A stretch of 64,000 bases of DNA from an uncultured Christensenella sp. GTDB lineage: Bacteria; Bacillota; Clostridia; Christensenellales; UBA1242. The position numbers and the translations under genes are program-made. Under the pieces are notes generated by a model. That model had not been told where the DNA came from. It saw only the letters and a list, made by a program, of their open reading frames with translations, and searched no databases. Position 1 is the stretch's first letter. Every line of letters starts with the position of its first letter. The stretch covers positions 62,001 to 126,000 of the forward strand of contig CAJTYR010000001.1 in the NCBI GenBank assembly GCA_910584295.1, written 5' to 3'. Of the stretch, positions 59,475 to 64,000 are shown piece after piece.

Positions 59475-60512
59475 TTAAAGAGCATTTATAACAATCATGA
59501 CAATTGAAATTAAAATCCCCAAAAACAAAGTCAAAGGCATTTTCCCTACATTCAAAGAAGAAGGAAGTGGCGCCTCACCATGCAATTCAACAGTGTTTCT
59601 TGCCTTTTTGACAAGATAGAATTTGTAGAGAACAAACAATATTGCACAAATTACAAAGGCAAAAACAAACGCCAAAATATACCACCACCAAGCCATGCCA
59701 ATAAGAGACATTTTGATCACTCCCTTTTGAATAAGAAAATCAAAAGTTAATGTGGTAAAATTGTTGAAACCATGAATGAGCATGCAATAGAGAAGATTGT
59801 TTGTTTTATCCATAACCACTGTAAGTACAAATCCCAAAATCAATGGATAAATGAATTGTATTATGCTTTGATGCATCAAAGCAAAGAGCAGAGCAGTCAA
59901 AAGGACACTTGTGAATGGCTTAAACTTTTCTTTCAAACCTTGGAAGATTATCCCCCTAAAAAGCAACTCTTCACAAATTGCAGGAAAAACTCCCAAAAGC
60001 AGAAGATTCAAAAAATAAAATCCAACTGTGTTGTTTGGTGGCTGATATGATTCACTTGCATCTTTAAGCAACCCCATTGCACTAAACATGTTGCCAAACA
60101 CACCCTCAATCAAAAGAATAAATCCAAAGAAGGACAATATCCCAACCAAAATGCACAAAAGACAAGTCCAAGCATTTGCTTTCTTAAATGAAATGTTGCA
60201 AGATTTTTGTTCAATTCTGTTTGCCTTATTATAAGCGAAATATAGACAGAAAAAAACGACTTCAGACAACGCCATATAAGGAATACTGAACCAAAGGAAA
60301 TTTCTGCAAAGTTCAATGATCACATTGGTTGACTCTTCAATCTTTACTCCACTTCCCTTTGCAATTGCAATAGAGATATAACCAAAAAGAAGCCCAAATG
60401 CAAGAGGCAACAAAAGAGCATACAAAAAGATTTTACCAGAATCTTTTGTCACATAGAAGTTTCTTTTCTGAAAAACTTTTTTAAGTTCATCAACCTTTTT
60501 TGTTTTTTCCAT
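59475..60512 (-). CDS. CPBP family intramembrane glutamic endopeptidase (copy 2)
   Basis: 345 residues from ATG 60512; about eight membrane helices. Motif 1 EELLFRGIIF, motif 2 FALMHQS, motif 3 HGFNNFTT. It lies 31 bases before copy 1, most likely a tandem duplication that diverged. No ribosome binding site precedes the ATG; a -10 element lies 7 bases upstream, suggesting a leaderless mRNA. Confidence 0.88.
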   Translation of the reverse strand: MEKTKKVDELKKVFQKRNFYVTKDSGKIFLYALLLPLAFGLLFGYISIAIAKGSGVKIEESTNVIIELCRNFLWFSIPYMALSEVVFFCLYFAYNKANRIEQKSCNISFKKANAWTCLLCILVGILSFFGFILLIEGVFGNMFSAMGLLKDASESYQPPNNTVGFYFLNLLLLGVFPAICEELLFRGIIFQGLKEKFKPFTSVLLTALLFALMHQSIIQFIYPLILGFVLTVVMDKTNNLLYCMLIHGFNNFTTLTFDFLIQKGVIKMSLIGMAWWWYILAFVFAFVICAILFVLYKFYLVKKARNTVELHGEAPLPSSLNVGKMPLTLFLGILISIVMIVINAL

Positions 60513-60519
60513 AGTCAAG

Positions 60520-60548
60520 ATAATATCATATATTTTTTCAAAACACAA
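60520..60548 (-). promoter_or_regulatory. Promoter of CPBP copy 2, leaderless arrangement
   Basis: TTGTGT (60543-60548), 17-base spacer, TATTAT (60520-60525), 7 bases before the ATG on the minus strand. Confidence 0.6.
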
Positions 60549-60558
60549 CCATTTGTGC

Positions 60559-60587
60559 TGGACAAATAACATTTTTTTATATAAAAT
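60559..60587 (+). promoter_or_regulatory. Promoter of tadA, leaderless arrangement
   Basis: TGGACA (60559-60564), 17-base spacer, TAAAAT (60582-60587), 6 bases before the ATG at 60594. Confidence 0.6.
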
Positions 60588-60593
60588 ATATTT

Positions 60594-61037
60594 ATGAATA
60601 AATTTATGGAAGAAGCAATACGCCTTGCAAAAAAAGCAAATTCAAAAAAAGAAGTGCCAATCGGAGCAGTGATTGTCTGTGATGACAAAATCATCGCTCG
60701 TGGCTTCAATAAGCGAGAAAAAAGCAAAAATGCCCTCAATCATGCTGAAATCATCGCCATAAACAAAGCATGCAAAAAACTAAAAGAATGGAGACTTGAA
60801 AACTGCACCCTCTATGTCACCCTTGAGCCTTGCCCAATGTGCGCTGGAGCAATCGCAAACGCTCGCATCAAAAAGGTTTTTTATGGAGCAAAAGAAAAGA
60901 CGTCAAATGACAATCTCTTCGAGCAAATCCTCACTTCCAATCGCCTCAATCATAAATGCGAAATTGAGCAATTGACTGAATATGAGAAAACTTGCTCCTC
61001 TATTCTCACTGAATTTTTCAAAAACAAACGCAGATAG
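60594..61037 (+). CDS. tadA: tRNA-specific adenosine deaminase TadA
   Basis: 147 residues. Zinc and proton-shuttle site HAEIIAI and PCPMCAGAI; VPIGAVIVCDDKIIARGFN near the N terminus. It converts A34 to inosine in tRNA-Arg(ACG). No ribosome binding site is present before ATG 60594 or the in-frame ATG 60606. Confidence 0.95.
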   Translation: MNKFMEEAIRLAKKANSKKEVPIGAVIVCDDKIIARGFNKREKSKNALNHAEIIAINKACKKLKEWRLENCTLYVTLEPCPMCAGAIANARIKKVFYGAKEKTSNDNLFEQILTSNRLNHKCEIEQLTEYEKTCSSILTEFFKNKRR

Positions 61038-61046
61038 AAACAAAAT

Positions 61047-61077
61047 AAAAAGTTGAGATTTTTTTCTCAACTTTTTT
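61047..61077. terminator. Bidirectional terminator
   Basis: AAAAAGTTGAGA, TTTTT loop, TCTCAACTTTTTT between tadA and the converging membrane-protein gene. Confidence 0.85.
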
Positions 61078-61083
61078 ATCTCA

Positions 61084-62577
61084 CTAATTCAATGCATTGA
61101 TGTAATAAACTTCATATTCACTTGCAACAACTGAAGTTTCAATTCTACCATCGTTTCTGATGAGTCCATATACATTTTGCATTGTGCTGTCAAGAGCTGA
61201 AAATGTGACGTTTCCAAGATTATCAGAATCAATTGATGTGAAATAATAGTCCGAAACTAAATCTGTTTTTTCTCCACTTGCGATATCCACACTGAAAATC
61301 TTTGATTCGTTTCTAAAGAAAATCTTATCAGCAGTGACAACATAATCTGTGGTACATTCTGAAAATTGAATTTTTTCATACTCAAATCTAACATCATCAA
61401 GCCAAGTAATTTTATGAATAATTTTGTAGTTATCACCCACATAGTAGTTGCTGCCTATATAGAAATAATGAATATTTCCGTCTTTTTTTATTAAATAAAT
61501 TTTACTAAGGTTTACATCACAACCATCAAAAGAATTTTCAACCAACTCCCCATTTTCATCAAATTGAAACTTTTTATCTTTTGTGTAAACAATTTTATTT
61601 AAACAAATTTTTACATTTTGTTCAATTCTTTTCATCAAACCATCTTTGTTTATAATATATGAGAAACCTTCAATTGTATTTGAAGTGCCTTGTGATAAAA
61701 ACAAATTTCCATATCTGTCAACAACAATGTTGCTAAAGTCAACCATATTTGAACCAACAGACTTTTCAAGAATTTGTTCAATTTTTAGACTATTTTCAAC
61801 CACTGATGCTTTATAAAGGATTATCGTGTTTGAATCGTCAACATATTTATCAAAAAATCTAGCGAAAAAATAAATGTAATTTTCATTTGCATAATATTCA
61901 GCATCTTTTTCATGACCCGAAAAACTACCATCATAATTTGGTGAGTAAAGACGGATTTCAATATATTTCCCATAATCTGTTTTTTTAAGCAAAGCATTTA
62001 AAGAATATATTTTTCCTGTTTTGTTATCAATAATCACTGTAAGACTATTTTTATTTATAATAAAACGATCTTCATTAAAGTCCACTATTCCATTTTTACA
62101 AAATCTTGCGACAGTAAAATTTTCAACTGAAAAAATATATGTTAGATTCCACTTAATTTTTTCAGGTTTGCCCTCCTTTTTGTTTGAAACTCTCACTTCT
62201 TCAACAACACCATTTTCTTTAATTCCAATAAGTTTTTTTTCTTTAGAACTTGATGATGCCATGAAAACCACATTTGAAGAAGAAACTTTTCCACTTGTCA
62301 AAACGCCTGCTCCCAATGCTGTGTATTGCTGAAAATTATATATATACATATTATTCAAATCATAATTTTCTTTTAATCCCAAACCTAATCCAAGTCCCAA
62401 TCCAAGAGTTGTCAACAACATCACACAAGCCGTACAAACAGAAACAATTGCTTTTTTTGTCCATAAAAATTTGTTGAATTTTGATTTTGGTTTCTGGCTT
62501 GTTTCAACAACTTGCATATCTTCTTTATTTGCGTATCTTTGCATAATTATTTTTGCGCGTTCTTTATTTGTTTTCAT
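61084..62577 (-). CDS. Single-pass membrane protein, likely anti-sigma partner
   Basis: 497 residues from ATG 62577 behind AAAGGAGGGG, 11 bases after the sigma-factor stop. Cytosolic N terminus (1-42), one membrane helix (about 43-70) ending in the repeat GLGLGLGLGL, and a large external domain of short strands (80-497) with propeller-like repeats (IFSVDIASGEKTDL, SALDSTMQNVYGLIRNDGR). Position and topology suggest the membrane-bound inhibitor and sensor of the sigma factor, but no known anti-sigma (ZAS) motif is visible. Confidence 0.6.
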   Translation of the reverse strand: MKTNKERAKIIMQRYANKEDMQVVETSQKPKSKFNKFLWTKKAIVSVCTACVMLLTTLGLGLGLGLGLKENYDLNNMYIYNFQQYTALGAGVLTSGKVSSSNVVFMASSSSKEKKLIGIKENGVVEEVRVSNKKEGKPEKIKWNLTYIFSVENFTVARFCKNGIVDFNEDRFIINKNSLTVIIDNKTGKIYSLNALLKKTDYGKYIEIRLYSPNYDGSFSGHEKDAEYYANENYIYFFARFFDKYVDDSNTIILYKASVVENSLKIEQILEKSVGSNMVDFSNIVVDRYGNLFLSQGTSNTIEGFSYIINKDGLMKRIEQNVKICLNKIVYTKDKKFQFDENGELVENSFDGCDVNLSKIYLIKKDGNIHYFYIGSNYYVGDNYKIIHKITWLDDVRFEYEKIQFSECTTDYVVTADKIFFRNESKIFSVDIASGEKTDLVSDYYFTSIDSDNLGNVTFSALDSTMQNVYGLIRNDGRIETSVVASEYEVYYINALN

Positions 62578-62588
62578 GTCCCCTCCTT

Positions 62589-63125
62589 TCAATCTTCATA
62601 AAAGAGATTTTTTTCTTTCAAAATTTCATTAAGTTTTTGTTTTGCTCTATGTTTAATATTTCTTACTTGTCTTTCATCCATTTGAAGAGCCAAAGAAATT
62701 TCTTGATTTGACATTTCTTCAAAATAACTTAAATAAAGCACTTGCTTATATTTAGGTTTCAGCCTTTCCATGCTCTCTTTCAAGATTTTGGAAATATTGT
62801 CGGAATAAAGTTTTTTCTCAAGTTCGATTGTGTCAACCAAAATTCCCTCGTTCAGTTTCACCAAAGATTTGTTTTTCTTTAAGAAATTAAACGCCTTATT
62901 ACGTGCCACTTGAAAAAGCCATGCCTTCAACTTCTTTTCATCTTCAAAAACAGGTTTACTTTTCAAAAGTTGCAAAAAGACATCCATCATGATGTCCTCT
63001 GATGAATTTATATCCTTCACAAAACTGTTAATAAAACCTATAAGGCGGTCAGCATAGATGTCAAGAAGTTTTTCAAGATTATCATTGGCATCCAGTTTGC
63101 TGTAAAGTTCCAATTGACCGGTCAT
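62589..63125 (-). CDS. RNA polymerase sigma factor, ECF type
   Basis: 178 residues. Region 2 (about 22-90; SSEDIMMDVFLQLLKSKP ... LKAWLFQVARNKAFNFLKK) and region 4 (118-172; KYKQVLYLSYFEEMSNQEISLALQMDERQVRNIKHRAKQKL) with no region 1 or 3. AAAGGAG precedes ATG 63125. Followed by a membrane protein in one transcription unit, the normal ECF arrangement. Signal and regulon unknown. Confidence 0.9.
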   Translation of the reverse strand: MTGQLELYSKLDANDNLEKLLDIYADRLIGFINSFVKDINSSEDIMMDVFLQLLKSKPVFEDEKKLKAWLFQVARNKAFNFLKKNKSLVKLNEGILVDTIELEKKLYSDNISKILKESMERLKPKYKQVLYLSYFEEMSNQEISLALQMDERQVRNIKHRAKQKLNEILKEKNLFYED

Positions 63126-63195
63126 TGATTTTCTCCTTTCACTTTACACAAATAAAACAATTAAAAAATCATTTTGTCTCAAAAATTTTAAAAAA

Positions 63196-63229
63196 TCACA
63201 ATCAAAAAAGCAAAGGCTTCTGATTGTGA
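63196..63229 (-). terminator. Terminator of the SHOCT-protein gene
   Basis: TCACAATCA ... TGATTGTGA, 9-base arms with an inner AAGC/GCTT pair, followed by TTTTTT on the minus strand. Confidence 0.75.
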
Positions 63230-63235
63230 AATTGA

Positions 63236-63769
63236 TTAAAGCAAATCAAAAAGTTTGTTTTTGTATTCTTCCTCAGTAATTGCTCCACTGTCACGAAGAC
63301 GCTTAAGTTCTTCAATCTTTGCTTTTTTCTCTTCATACGCCTTGTCACGCAAAACCTCTTCTTTTTGCTCTTGCTTTGCTTCATGACGAAGTTCCGTCTT
63401 GTCATTGATGACAACAATATCAGGAACAAAAGCAGATATGAAGAGTAGAAGCCAAGCAACAGATCCACCAAAGAAAATAACCATAACAAAACCAGCAATA
63501 TATATTCCGTAAGAATTTCTGAAATACTTTCCTTTACTTCGCACTGAATATAAAAGCAAAATGCTTCCAATGGTCACTGCAACAAACGAAATCACCACAT
63601 AAACAATACTTGTAGAATAACCAAAAATATAATAATAATCTTGATATTTAGTCAAAAATTCAGGTTTGACAATTGCGACTATGCAAGAAACCAAATTAAC
63701 AATCGCCGTAACAAAGTTTACAATGGCAGCGGCAATGATAAGATTTCTTTTAGTTCTGTTCATATACAT
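63236..63769 (-). CDS. Four-helix membrane protein with C-terminal SHOCT domain
   Basis: 177 residues. Membrane helices near 10-32, 45-70 and 80-115, then a charged linker and a C-terminal SHOCT motif (KKAKIEELKRLRDSGAITEEEYKNKLFDLL), a short oligomerisation module at protein ends. Start ATG 63769 behind GAGGTGA. Function unknown. Confidence 0.75.
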   Translation of the reverse strand: MYMNRTKRNLIIAAAIVNFVTAIVNLVSCIVAIVKPEFLTKYQDYYYIFGYSTSIVYVVISFVAVTIGSILLLYSVRSKGKYFRNSYGIYIAGFVMVIFFGGSVAWLLLFISAFVPDIVVINDKTELRHEAKQEQKEEVLRDKAYEEKKAKIEELKRLRDSGAITEEEYKNKLFDLL

Positions 63770-63853
63770 AAAAAATCACCTCAAGGTAAAAATATTTTAT
63801 CCAATTAAAATTAAGTCAATAATATCATTATGTAAAAACTATGTCAAATTATT

Positions 63854-63881
63854 TTGAATTTTTTATAATTTATATTAAAAT
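63854..63881 (+). promoter_or_regulatory. Promoter of the last reductase gene
   Basis: TTGAAT (63854-63859), 16-base spacer, TAAAAT (63876-63881). Confidence 0.5.
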
Positions 63882-63902
63882 CATTGAAGAGAGGTTATTT
63901 TG

Positions 63903-64000
63903 ATGAGGATAGAAAAAAGAACTATTGTAATCACTGGCGCATCAAGCGGAATTGGAAAAGGTCTTAAAGAAACATTTTCAAGCATAGGTGATGTTGTTGT
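63903..64000 (+). CDS. Short-chain dehydrogenase/reductase (start only)
   Basis: 32 codons before the window ends. MRIEKRTIVITGASSGIGKGL shows the TGxxxGIG cofactor loop of the family. AGAGAGG lies 8 bases before the ATG. The rest is outside the window. Confidence 0.8.
   Translation, partial: MRIEKRTIVITGASSGIGKGLKETFSSIGDVV

Noticed and set aside
1..64000. CRISPR arrays, tRNA or rRNA genes, insertion sequences, prophage genes
   Set aside because: No regular repeat-spacer series, cloverleaf sequences, transposase or phage motifs were seen by eye on either strand.

Overview
The window is a low-GC, gene-dense piece of a Firmicutes (Clostridia-like) chromosome. A complete spoIIIAA-AH operon marks an endospore former or a recent descendant of one. 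A large Gram-positive-type SRP RNA with an Alu domain, TTGACA/TATAAT promoters, GGAG-type ribosome binding sites and classical Firmicutes gene orders agree with this. No species can be named from the sequence. No rRNA, tRNA, CRISPR array, prophage or insertion sequence was seen.

Layout. 1-6.6 kb (minus): spoIIIA operon, then Asp23/Gls24 protein, nusB and a truncated xseA. 6.8-7.1 kb (plus): SRP RNA with promoter and terminator. 7.1-12.6 kb (minus): uncharacterised genes, gapA, rpiB, a low-molecular-weight phosphatase and rsfS. 13.5-17.4 kb (minus): lysS, nth, obgE, yhbY. 17.5-27.3 kb (mostly plus): DegV protein, short-chain reductase, a Rho-like protein without a P-loop, lgt, a DivIVA-like protein, a stand-alone YloV-like module, a divergent heavy-metal exporter, a MarR regulator with an ABC transporter, and an AlkD-like protein. 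27.4-37.7 kb (minus): a nonsense-interrupted Nudix gene, rplS, phosphoesterase, reductase, yraN, rbgA, trmD, rimM, khpA, rpsP, ffh, ylxM, hemW, lepA. 37.8-47.1 kb (minus): efp, an endonuclease IV, truB, nrnA, rbfA, a P-loop kinase, infB, ylxQ, ylxR, nusA, rimP. 47.2-56.6 kb (minus): PolC-like exonuclease, rseP, cdsA, uppS, frr, a 703-residue unknown protein, tsf, rpsB. 56.7-64 kb: an unknown gene, rlmH, two CPBP proteases, tadA, a sigma factor with a membrane partner, a SHOCT protein and the start of a reductase.

Most genes serve translation: ribosomal proteins S2, S16 and L19, factors EF-Ts, IF2, EF-P, LepA and RRF, ribosome assembly (ObgE, RbgA, RbfA, RimM, RimP, YhbY, RsfS), RNA modification (TrmD, TruB, RlmH, TadA) and SRP (Ffh, YlxM, SRP RNA). 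Envelope genes (uppS, cdsA, rseP, lgt) are interleaved.

The main oddities are departures from conserved neighbourhoods. At the usual polC locus only the N-terminal, OB and 3'-5' exonuclease parts remain. The pyrH slot between tsf and frr holds a large orphan. dxr, ispG, ribF and folD are absent from their usual places. A Rho-like protein has lost its ATPase motifs. Four genes have a promoter -10 element 6-7 bases before the start codon and no ribosome binding site, as expected for leaderless mRNAs. A small family of AT-rich inverted repeats sits just after gene ends.
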